Assembly (NCBI GenBank): GCA_002367355.1
Contig: DFBQ01000231.1
Span: forward strand, 1-9,356
DNA from: Deltaproteobacteria bacterium UBA3076
Lineage (GTDB): Bacteria; Desulfobacterota; Dissulfuribacteria; Dissulfuribacterales; UBA3076
Length of the DNA stretch: 9,356 bases
Direction of reading: 5' to 3'
Below are positions 1-5,184 of the stretch, in pieces. A program made the translations under genes and the position numbers. A model generated the notes under the pieces. That model saw only the letters and a list, made by a program, of their open reading frames with translations, was not told where the DNA came from and ran no database searches. Numbering within the stretch: the stretch's first letter is position 1; each line of letters starts with the position of its first letter.

Positions 1-38
1 CAAAATTGTGTCTGAACGGCCTTTTCGTTCAGGCACTA
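1..38 (-). terminator. Stem-loop at the 3' end of the glgC-like gene, possible terminator
   Basis: Arms CTGAACG (12-18) and CGTTCAG (26-32) pair around a 7-nt loop. After one mismatch on the minus-strand RNA (11/33) the stem extends by GTG/CAC (8-10 with 34-36), touching the stop codon (38-36). The minus-strand RNA then runs ACAC followed by AATTTTG, a short U-rich stretch cut off by the window edge. It could end the glgC-like transcript. A related sequence, GTGCCTGAAC plus an A-run, recurs near 2950, so it may instead belong to a dispersed stem-loop repeat. Confidence 0.4.
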
Positions 39-1277
39 ATTGTCCGCACTTATGACATCCCCTTGCTCATAAAGCTTCTGAATAAAGTTTTCGGCTTTGA
101 GTTCGGGATAAACGCTGCACCCTGGTCCTATTTTTATCCCCTGGGGTATTTGGGTTCGGACGCCGATTACAGCGAGCGCCTCGTCCTGTTTACCAATCAC
201 GGAATCTCTACCAATACTGACACCAAGGTCAGTTATAGTATTCTCAATTCTGGCTCCTGGTCCGACCTGGGTGTCGAAAAACAGTATTGAATCTTTTACC
301 ACTGCCCCTGTTCCTACATAGGCCCCGGGAAAAAGGATTGATCGAGCAACTTGTCCTTCAATTCTGACCCCGTTATAAATCCTTGAGTTATTTATTGAGC
401 CTTGAGGGCCGATAAGCGCAGGGCCCCGATCTCTTATTGCCTCGTGATCAAGGTTGGTGCGTACTTGCCAATCGGACAGTTTTATTTCGGGATGTTCTCC
501 CAAGAGATCCATGTTAGCGGTCCAGTATTCCTCAAGGGTCCGGCTGTATCCCCAATAGCCGTGAAATTTGTAACCATATACCTTATGTTTGCTCATTATG
601 GCAGGAAATATGTCTCTGCCAAACTCATGGGAGTCAATTCCGGCGTTTTCCTTCAAGGCTTGGTCCAGAATCTCCGTCCTGAACAGGTATATGGTCATGG
701 AGGCCCAGTTCGATGCAGGGTGGGCAGGTTTTTCTAAATATTCCAGAAGACGGCCTCCTCTTGGGTCATCCTCAGAAATCCGGGCCAGGCCGAATCTGGA
801 TGAACCTGCCGGAGAAACCTGAACAAAGGAAGCAGTAACATCGGCCCCCATGTCCAGATGAAATTGAATGAGTTTCTGATAATTCATGTGATAGATATGG
901 TCGCCGGATAGAATTAGTACAAGGTCTGGTTTGTGAGCATGAATAAAGTCAAGGTTCTGATATACCGCGTCGGCTGTGCCCTGATACCAGTCTGAGGCGT
1001 GCAAGCCTTGAAAGGGAGGCAGAAGAGTGATACCACGATGTCTGCCTGTCATGTCCCAGGATGCGCCTGTCCCGATGTGCTCTATTAGAGATGAGGACCT
1101 ATACTGGCTGAGAATTCCGACTCTCTCGATGCCTGATTGCATGAGGTTGCTGAGAGGGAAATCTATGAATCTGTAGAGGCCTCCAAAAGGTACTGTGGAC
1201 TTGGGCCTGAGGAAGGTAAGGACTCCAAGTTCATCAACCCTGCCGCCCGCAAGGACCATAGCTAAGATTTTTGGCAT
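36..1277 (-). CDS. GlgC-like nucleotidyltransferase (glucose-1-phosphate adenylyltransferase family, variant active site)
   Basis: A 413-residue protein with the two-part GlgC layout and normal family length. It has an N-terminal nucleotidyltransferase domain (about 1-260) and a C-terminal left-handed beta-helix with hexapeptide-like repeats (about 285-390). Seen directly: PFGG (30-33), RFIDFPLSNLMQSGI (36-50), ILSQYRS (55-61), SGDHIYHMNY (124-133), LEKP (181-184) and EFGRDIFP (218-225). Classical GlgC makes ADP-glucose from glucose-1-phosphate and ATP for glycogen synthesis in the cytoplasm. Two signatures are changed. The nucleotide-binding loop normally GGRGTRL reads GGRVDEL (11-17). The motif normally GYWRDVGT, whose Asp binds Mg2+ in the E. 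coli enzyme, reads GYWGYSRT (240-247). It may therefore be a regulatory or neofunctionalised paralogue. The ATG at 1277 has only a weak ribosome site (AGGT). It lies 56 bp after the FmdB-type gene, probably as last gene of a DHH-fmdB-glgC operon. Family is certain; catalytic function is not. Confidence 0.85.
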   Translation of the reverse strand: MPKILAMVLAGGRVDELGVLTFLRPKSTVPFGGLYRFIDFPLSNLMQSGIERVGILSQYRSSSLIEHIGTGASWDMTGRHRGITLLPPFQGLHASDWYQGTADAVYQNLDFIHAHKPDLVLILSGDHIYHMNYQKLIQFHLDMGADVTASFVQVSPAGSSRFGLARISEDDPRGGRLLEYLEKPAHPASNWASMTIYLFRTEILDQALKENAGIDSHEFGRDIFPAIMSKHKVYGYKFHGYWGYSRTLEEYWTANMDLLGEHPEIKLSDWQVRTNLDHEAIRDRGPALIGPQGSINNSRIYNGVRIEGQVARSILFPGAYVGTGAVVKDSILFFDTQVGPGARIENTITDLGVSIGRDSVIGKQDEALAVIGVRTQIPQGIKIGPGCSVYPELKAENFIQKLYEQGDVISADN

Positions 1278-1333
1278 TTGCTAACCTGTGAATAAATCTG
1301 AAATTAAAGTTCTCCAATGAGCTAATTACCAAA

Positions 1334-1729
1334 TTATATAGACATTGAGTCTGTCACGGAAGAGGCGAATGTATCCGGGCCGTTACTGTCAGGTCCGCCT
1401 GCAGCCTCTTCCGAGGCTGCCTCCTCCATGGCTTCATCAACCATCTGGTCAAAGTCCTCACCAAGGTCATCTCCCGCCAGACCTCCCATCTTCTTCATCC
1501 ACTTAGCCATGCTCTTGGGATCATTTTCGTCAAGACCTGCCATCATTGCCGGATCTGCTAATTTTTCCAGTCTTGTCTCTTCAGAAAGGCGTACATTAAC
1601 CCTGGAGATCAACTTGGTGACCGATTTACTTCCACAGTGTTTGCAATGGGAGAAAAAATCATCCTTGTTAAGGACAAGGTGAGAAGAAATCTTTCCACAC
1701 TTATCACAGCGATATTCGTAGATCGGCAT
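1334..1729 (-). CDS. FmdB family zinc-ribbon protein
   Basis: A 131-residue protein opening with MPIYEYRCDKCG, the hallmark start of FmdB/CxxC_CxxC_SSSS regulatory proteins. Four cysteines in two pairs, C8-x2-C11 and C29-x2-C32, form the expected single zinc ribbon. The family core ends near residue 45. The remaining 85 residues are low-complexity, acidic and Ala/Gly/Asp/Glu-rich and look disordered, with a Met/Lys-rich stretch around 72-82. FmdB was first linked to formamidase/amidase gene regulation, but most family members have no proven role, so I give no specific function. The ATG at 1729 is well supported: GGAGGG lies 9 nt upstream. It lies 42 bp after the DHH phosphoesterase gene and 56 bp before the glgC-like gene on the same strand, consistent with a three-gene operon. 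A 14-bp palindrome sits just upstream. Confidence 0.85.
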   Translation of the reverse strand: MPIYEYRCDKCGKISSHLVLNKDDFFSHCKHCGSKSVTKLISRVNVRLSEETRLEKLADPAMMAGLDENDPKSMAKWMKKMGGLAGDDLGEDFDQMVDEAMEEAASEEAAGGPDSNGPDTFASSVTDSMSI

Positions 1730-1753
1730 GTTTTATTTCCCTCCATGTGCTGG

Positions 1754-1767
1754 ATTGTGTACACAAT
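1754..1767. promoter_or_regulatory. Perfect 14-bp palindrome ATTGTGTACACAAT, candidate operator
   Basis: The sequence equals its own reverse complement over all 14 bases, as expected for a dimeric helix-turn-helix regulator site (TTGT...ACAA type). It lies in the 42-bp gap between the DHH phosphoesterase stop and the FmdB-type start, about 25 bp upstream of the fmdB ATG. There it could control an internal promoter for fmdB-glgC. No convincing -35/-10 pair is visible next to it and no regulator is encoded nearby, so the operator role is inference from symmetry and position. Confidence 0.35.
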
Positions 1768-1771
1768 TTGT

Positions 1772-2836
1772 TTACGCAAGATGTTTAACTACCAAGCGAA
1801 GGAGCGTGTTTGTTGTAAATTTTTTGGCCGCACCATTAGGCAAATTCTTGTAGGGGACCTCCGCCCTGGCACTCTGCCTGTGCCCGCCGGCCGACCCCAT
1901 TTTTCCAAAGACCTGGGCCGCCAGTTTGCCTGCATTTCTCTTATAGCCATCGCAGCGAAAGATGACTACCAGTTTTTCTCCATACTGGCCGGATATTATG
2001 ACCATGCCTATGTCATGAATATGTGCAAAAAAATCGGCTACCACGACAAGAATATCCGGATTTCCAACACGGCCCAGATGGACATAAATACGTTTTTTGC
2101 TGGTTTTCATGGTTTCCAGGGCGATCTTGAAATATTTCAGTTCTGATCGCCTTATATCAGCAGTCTCTATCTTATTCAGCAGTTGCTGGTTGATTTGCTT
2201 AAAGAGGTATTGGAAACATAGTATATCAGATGGAGAGGTCTTCTTGGTAAAGTTTTGGGTATCGGCTTTGATGCCGTAAAAAAGTGCTGTTGCAAGGGCT
2301 ACTGCAGGTTTTATTTTAGCGGCCTTCAGGTATTCTGTGAGCATGGAGGCAACTGCTCCATATTCCGGCCGTATGTCTACAAAGGGGGCATCCCATCCAT
2401 CAGTGACGGGGTGATGGTCTATTACCGCATTATAAGAAATTGAAGCCAGATCCGGATGGTGCGGGGGTTGGGAATCTATCAGCACGAATTTGGTGTATTG
2501 ATCCTGCTTTGTCCCCCTCAGGCGCTGCATGGGAATTTTAAGAAAGTCTCTCATTGCAAGATTATTCACACGCTTTATCTCATTATTGTGAGCGATTGTC
2601 ACCCCTTCCACTCTTCGACTGAGCAGTCTTTTTACTGCCTTGGCACTGGCCATGGCATCGGGGTCAGCTACTATTACGACCAGTACGCGATCGTCCCGCT
2701 TGAAGATCTGCAAGAAAGAGCGGAGACGTTCCTTGTTAGAAAGCCTTTTTGTGATACGCGCACTTTGATCAGGAGATTGTGGCGAACCAGCTTTTTTAGG
2801 ATCGTGTTTATTGTTATTATTAACCGAGTTTGTCAT
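1772..2836 (-). CDS. DHH/DHHA1 family phosphoesterase
   Basis: A 354-residue protein from the ATG at 2836. It opens with a polar, Asn/Lys/Ser-rich leader of about 40 residues. A DHH domain follows: ADPDAMAS (57-64, motif I), LIDSQ (119-123), VIDHHP (138-143, the namesake DHH motif) and GIKADTQNF (188-196, a later metal ligand Asp). It ends in a DHHA1 domain with the glycine-rich signature MGSAGGHRQSA (313-323). The family comprises Mn2+-dependent phosphohydrolases such as NrnA and GdpP-type enzymes, acting on oligonucleotides, pAp or cyclic dinucleotides. The substrate here cannot be told from sequence. There is no membrane, PAS or RCK domain, so it is NrnA-like rather than GdpP-like. A TTG at 2890 would add 18 residues but runs through an inverted repeat and lacks a ribosome site, so I reject it. 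First gene of a probable operon with the fmdB-type and glgC-like genes. Confidence 0.83.
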   Translation of the reverse strand: MTNSVNNNNKHDPKKAGSPQSPDQSARITKRLSNKERLRSFLQIFKRDDRVLVVIVADPDAMASAKAVKRLLSRRVEGVTIAHNNEIKRVNNLAMRDFLKIPMQRLRGTKQDQYTKFVLIDSQPPHHPDLASISYNAVIDHHPVTDGWDAPFVDIRPEYGAVASMLTEYLKAAKIKPAVALATALFYGIKADTQNFTKKTSPSDILCFQYLFKQINQQLLNKIETADIRRSELKYFKIALETMKTSKKRIYVHLGRVGNPDILVVVADFFAHIHDIGMVIISGQYGEKLVVIFRCDGYKRNAGKLAAQVFGKMGSAGGHRQSARAEVPYKNLPNGAAKKFTTNTLLRLVVKHLA

Positions 2837-2840
2837 TTTA

Positions 2841-2855
2841 TATAAGAGCCTTATA
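2841..2855 (-). promoter_or_regulatory. Small hairpin over the DHH gene translation-initiation region
   Basis: TATAAG (2841-2846) and CTTATA (2850-2855) form a perfect 6-bp stem with a 3-nt loop, just 5' of the ATG at 2836. On the minus-strand mRNA the only ribosome-site-like bases, AAGG, lie in this stem and its loop, so the structure could partly mask initiation. The stem is A/U-rich and weak. Regulation is inference only. Confidence 0.25.
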
Positions 2856-2861
2856 AAGCAT

Positions 2862-2946
2862 ACATGTAACTTCTCAATAAGTCCGGGCAAATCATGTTTT
2901 GCGACTATCCACGACTGTTACCCAGATATATTGAGAAGTTACATGT
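2862..2946. repeat. 85-bp element with 18-bp perfect terminal inverted repeats
   Basis: ACATGTAACTTCTCAATA (2862-2879) is repeated as its exact reverse complement at 2929-2946, around a 49-bp core (2880-2928) with no ORF of its own. An 18/18 match at this spacing is very unlikely by chance. It lies in the cobJ-DHH gap just upstream of the DHH start. Reading inward each arm holds GTAACTTCTCA. The arms around the four-helix remnant near 8.1 kb read GTAACTATTCA inward, so the two elements may share a terminus type. It could be a MITE-like non-autonomous element or a dispersed palindromic repeat. No flanking target duplication is obvious. Confidence 0.7.
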
Positions 2947-2949
2947 TTT

Positions 2950-2974
2950 GTGCCTGAACAAAAAGTTCATTTTT
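2950..2974 (+). repeat. Short stem-loop, second copy of a GTGCCTGAAC motif
   Basis: GTGCCTGAAC (2950-2959) is followed by an A-run, GTTCA and TTTTT. TGAAC/GTTCA form a 5-bp stem and the T-run (2970-2974) follows, which on the plus strand has the form of a minimal intrinsic terminator. No plus-strand gene precedes it. The same GTGCCTGAAC plus A-run sequence occurs on the minus strand at the left edge of the window, directly after the glgC-like stop, so a dispersed stem-loop repeat is the better reading. Confidence 0.4.
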
Positions 2975-3073
2975 ACGTAGGCGAAACCCAACAAAGCACA
3001 GTTTGGATTAAGGAGCAATTCTAAATTAGTCATCATGCTTAGTCCAAGGAATATTAGCGCCTTTTATCCTGCT
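2975..3073. other. Remainder of the cobJ-DHH intergenic gap, nothing recognised
   Basis: This stretch lies downstream of the cobJ stop on the minus strand. I see no GC-rich stem followed by a U-run and no ORF. No cobalamin riboswitch core is recognisable. CobJ transcripts may therefore run on into the inverted-repeat element and the DHH gene. Confidence 0.4.
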
Positions 3074-3850
3074 TCACGGTATTGCATAACCCCTGGGGGT
3101 TATCATCCTGCCTTGCCACACAAAGGTCTGACTGTTTCCAACTATTATTGTAGTCTGCATATCAATATCCTGGCTTGCAAGGTCGGATAGTGTGGTAATA
3201 ATAACAGTCTCTCCTTGTCTCATTGCCCTTCGAACTATCCCAACAGGGGTAGAAAATTTTCTATACTCCTTGAGTATTTTCACCGCTTCTTCAAGCTGTT
3301 TGATCCTGCGGCGGCTTCTGGGATTATAAATAGCAACAACAAAGTCTGCCTGACCTGCAGCATGTAGGCGTTTAACAATAAGATCCCAAGGGGTCAGGAT
3401 GTCGCTAAGGCTAATCACTGAAAAATCGTGGGCAAGAGGGGCGCCGAGCCTTGATGAACAGGCGTTTAGAGCTGAAATGCCGGGAATGACATTCACTTCA
3501 ACCTGTGCGCCTTCCGGATGGGCTTGCAGGATTTGCAGTACCAAGCCGGCCAGTCCATAGATCCCGGGATCGCCACTACAGACCATGGCTACCCGTTTGC
3601 CGGAAAGGGCAAGATCCGTTGCGGCCCTGCAGCGATCAACCTCCTGCCTCATGCCGGTTGCGATGACCTCTTTCTCCGGACCTAAGATCGGGCGTATAAG
3701 GTCGATATAGGTCTTATAACCGATTATTACGTCTGAAGCAGCTAAGCTATCATGGGCAACAGGAGCCATCCACATGGGATCTCCAGGCCCAAGGCCGAGG
3801 ACGTCCAGCCTTCCAACTTTATGATCAAATGAGTCTGATGTTATAATCAT
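3074..3850 (-). CDS. cobJ: Precorrin-3B / cobalt-factor III C17-methyltransferase
   Basis: A 258-residue SAM-dependent tetrapyrrole methylase (CobJ/CbiH group) of normal length for a single-domain member. Seen: VLGLGPGDP near the N-terminus (17-25), the SAM-binding SGDPGIYGLAGL around 92-103, VIPGISALNACSSRLGAP around 122-139, ISLSDILTPWD, and AIYNPRSRRR with later GIVRRA. The last motifs separate CobJ from other corrin methylases. It methylates C17 with ring contraction in corrin-ring synthesis in the cytoplasm, in the anaerobic route acting on a cobalt-chelated precursor. No other cobalamin gene is in the window, so it lies apart from its pathway genes or at the edge of a split cluster. The ATG at 3850 agrees with homologue starts but lacks a clear ribosome site. 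A small hairpin (GTAGT/ACTAC, 3854-3868) lies just upstream. No vitamin B12 riboswitch is recognisable. Confidence 0.9.
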   Translation of the reverse strand: MIITSDSFDHKVGRLDVLGLGPGDPMWMAPVAHDSLAASDVIIGYKTYIDLIRPILGPEKEVIATGMRQEVDRCRAATDLALSGKRVAMVCSGDPGIYGLAGLVLQILQAHPEGAQVEVNVIPGISALNACSSRLGAPLAHDFSVISLSDILTPWDLIVKRLHAAGQADFVVAIYNPRSRRRIKQLEEAVKILKEYRKFSTPVGIVRRAMRQGETVIITTLSDLASQDIDMQTTIIVGNSQTFVWQGRMITPRGYAIP

Positions 3851-3948
3851 CTTGTAGTTTTGGACTACTTCTTTATTATGTGCTAAAAGTTAATTTTAAG
3901 GTCCAAAGATAAACATTACACCAAGTCGCAGTATCGGCAAATGGCACT

Positions 3949-4092
3949 ATGGAGGATCTCTTGCGAAAAGGCTTAAGGTGTTACCACTGGGTCTGGTTGG
4001 CGCTCATGGCTAAGTTTGGCTGGGATGTGGCTGGAACCTGGATTAAAAAAAAGAGGGCAAAAAAGGTAAATCACGAGATGAAAGAGGCCTAA
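3949..4092 (+). CDS. Possible 47-residue small protein, hydrophobic then basic
   Basis: An open frame running from ATG at 3949 to TAA at 4090-4092, the only good coding candidate on the plus strand. The peptide starts MEDLLRKGLRCYHWVWLAL, has a Trp/aromatic-rich hydrophobic stretch (about 10-31), then a basic tail (IKKKRAKK, about 32-39). This resembles a single-pass or membrane-associated small protein. Five Trp/Tyr within about 20 residues is more than chance non-coding DNA would usually give. A TTG at 3961 is an alternative start, with GGAGG 5 nt upstream, giving a 43-residue form; the ATG itself lacks a ribosome site. It is divergent from cobJ and convergent with the fliL-like gene. I do not recognise a family. 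Without homologues this could be a chance ORF. Confidence 0.4.
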   Translation: MEDLLRKGLRCYHWVWLALMAKFGWDVAGTWIKKKRAKKVNHEMKEA

Positions 4093-4125
4093 AAAAGCAA
4101 TCATAAACTCCGCATTTATTTCAAA

Positions 4126-4863
4126 TCATTTCATCAAATAACCCTTGAGCCGGATATCTTCCACTCTAAGCGGTGCAAGCTCATGATTTAGACACCTGAT
4201 TATTGGTTGTCTGTATTGCCTCAGGAAGTTTTTTTGAATACCTGAGCTTATGTCGATCCCCTTTAGTTCCCCGTAGATTATGTCTCTGACCCAGGCCTCT
4301 TTTTTTCGAATTGCGTGCTTTGTCTTGGCATCAGATACAATAAGTTCCACTTGTAATTTAAAAAAGATCATTTCCTTGTCCCGTTGCGCCGGGATAAGAA
4401 ACGGGTCAAGATCCATGGTTTCAAAATCACCATGATTGGCCAAGGTGTCCGGGATATCTTCTGTAACTGCACTATGTGGCTCAAAAAACGGAGCCGAAAG
4501 ATTCCACAGAAGCACAAGTCCCACTGTAAGAAGAATTCCCGACACCCCTGTTATGGTCCAAATAATCCAAGATGCTTCGTCCGGCGGGATGGCCTCTTCC
4601 GTGGATAGTGTCAGTTCCTTTTCATCTGATTCATTATAGCTATTATCCTCAAAAAGCCGGATATCAACCGGGTGATCTCCTTCATCCCATAATTTGTCTT
4701 CAGAAAGTACCACCTCAAAGTCATTTTGCAGTGACTCTCTTGCGTTCGCATCGGCCTGCTGAGGACTATTATCGATAGAGTCCTCTACCGGTTTGGTGAT
4801 TTCTGTAAATGGTCCTTCTTCAGAACCGGTTTTATCTTTAAAAATAGAAGTGTCTTGAGTCAC
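4126..4863 (-). CDS. FliL-like flagellar basal-body-associated membrane protein with long acidic N-terminus
   Basis: A 245-residue protein in three parts. Residues 1-97 are acidic, hydrophilic and probably disordered. Residues about 99-121 form one transmembrane helix (WIIWTITGVSGILLTVGLVL, then LW). The periplasmic part (about 147-245) matches the FliL layout: DLDPFLIP (151-158), IFFKLQVELIVSD (166-178), a charged helix with RKKEAWVRDIIYGEL, and a C-terminal helix ending LRVEDIRLKGYLMK. FliL supports torque generation by binding stators at the flagellar motor in the inner membrane. Family FliL proteins normally have a short cytoplasmic tail, so the roughly 97-residue acidic leader is unusual. 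The frame starts at GTG (4863) with a stop four codons upstream and no clear ribosome site. It follows fliA on the same strand, 321 bp away across a four-helix-bundle remnant. FliL-like assignment rests on pattern only. Confidence 0.62.
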   Translation of the reverse strand: MTQDTSIFKDKTGSEEGPFTEITKPVEDSIDNSPQQADANARESLQNDFEVVLSEDKLWDEGDHPVDIRLFEDNSYNESDEKELTLSTEEAIPPDEASWIIWTITGVSGILLTVGLVLLWNLSAPFFEPHSAVTEDIPDTLANHGDFETMDLDPFLIPAQRDKEMIFFKLQVELIVSDAKTKHAIRKKEAWVRDIIYGELKGIDISSGIQKNFLRQYRQPIIRCLNHELAPLRVEDIRLKGYLMK

Positions 4864-5086
4864 AGCAATATATTATCAGGAAAAGATATCTGTGGGCGTT
4901 CACAGGTTCAGGGTTCAGAGGTTCAAAGGTCCAGAGTTTAACGAAAATCTGAACCGTTGATTCGTGAGTTATTCGTGAGTTATGAATGGAGTGGGAAAGC
5001 GTTCTATAGGCTATGGTGTAAAGGGAAACCGCGTCTTGCCAAACCCTGAGTTTTTTGAAACCTCTGTTGATATTTTTTCGATCCAT
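4838..5086 (-). pseudogene. N-terminal remnant of a four-helix-bundle protein (S23 / 23S rRNA intervening-sequence protein family)
   Basis: From ATG at 5086 the frame gives MDRKNINRGFKKLRVWQDAVSL and then YTIAYRTLS. The FKKLRVWQDAVSLYTIAYRTL stretch fits the first helix of four-helix-bundle (S23/IVP) proteins, which typically read F-x-L-x-V-W-x-x-A. After about residue 33 the resemblance stops. The frame continues through a tandem TTCGTGAGTTA repeat and GTTCA-type octamers, ends 26 bp inside the fliL-like gene, and lacks helices 2-4 of a normal protein of roughly 115-130 residues. The recognisable part is bracketed by an imperfect inverted repeat. I read it as a truncated, probably non-functional gene; a functional micropeptide is not excluded. 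The family occurs in 23S rRNA intervening sequences and elsewhere in genomes; its function is unproven. Confidence 0.6.
4898..4936. repeat. Tandem 7-8 bp repeat array (GTTCANAG type)
   Basis: Five head-to-tail units: GTTCACAG, GTTCAGG, GTTCAGAG, GTTCAAAG and GTCCAGAG. The array sits between the four-helix remnant and the GTG start of the fliL-like gene, in its 5' leader. A comparable heptamer array at 8042-8072 sits in the same relative place after the second four-helix remnant. Confidence 0.65.
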
Positions 5087-5108
5087 GACTCACTTATCTC
5101 ATGAATCA
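4958..5108. repeat. Imperfect inverted repeat bracketing the first four-helix remnant
   Basis: TGATTCGTGAGTT at 4958-4970, continuing to about 4983, matches the reverse complement of 5087-5108, which reads TGATTCATGAGATAAGTGAG then TC. The match is imperfect, with a 2-nt gap. The left arm also holds a perfect tandem duplication, TTCGTGAGTTA at 4961-4971 and 4972-4982. The right arm abuts the ATG of the remnant and the left arm follows the point where homology ends. The layout parallels the element at 8032-8227. Confidence 0.45.
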
Positions 5109-5184
5109 TGTTATTTATCAACCTAATAAAAAACCCAATATTTCACCATTACATTATTCCAATGGTAAGCGAAGCGAACTAAGT

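Noticed and set aside
380..416. GCCGATAA on the plus strand, resembling a sigma-28 -10 element
   Set aside because: It lies antisense inside the glgC-like gene and no TAAA lies at the right distance.
1637..2146. 169-codon plus-strand frame opposite the FmdB-type and DHH genes
   Set aside because: It is antisense to two well-supported genes with recognisable domains and shows no motif of its own.
2837..2890. TTG start at 2890 giving an 18-residue longer DHH protein
   Set aside because: The added codons run through the 18-bp inverted repeat, no ribosome site precedes the TTG, and the ATG at 2836 keeps the whole DHH domain.
3884..3912. TAAAAGTT...GATAA resembling a sigma-28 promoter before the small plus-strand ORF
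   Set aside because: The spacing is about 2 bp too long and the -10 matches only its last five bases.
5160..5184. Possible fliA terminator around AAGCGAAGCGAACTAAGTTC
   Set aside because: Only a 5-bp near-palindrome (GAACT/AGTTC) with a 1-nt centre and no U-run.
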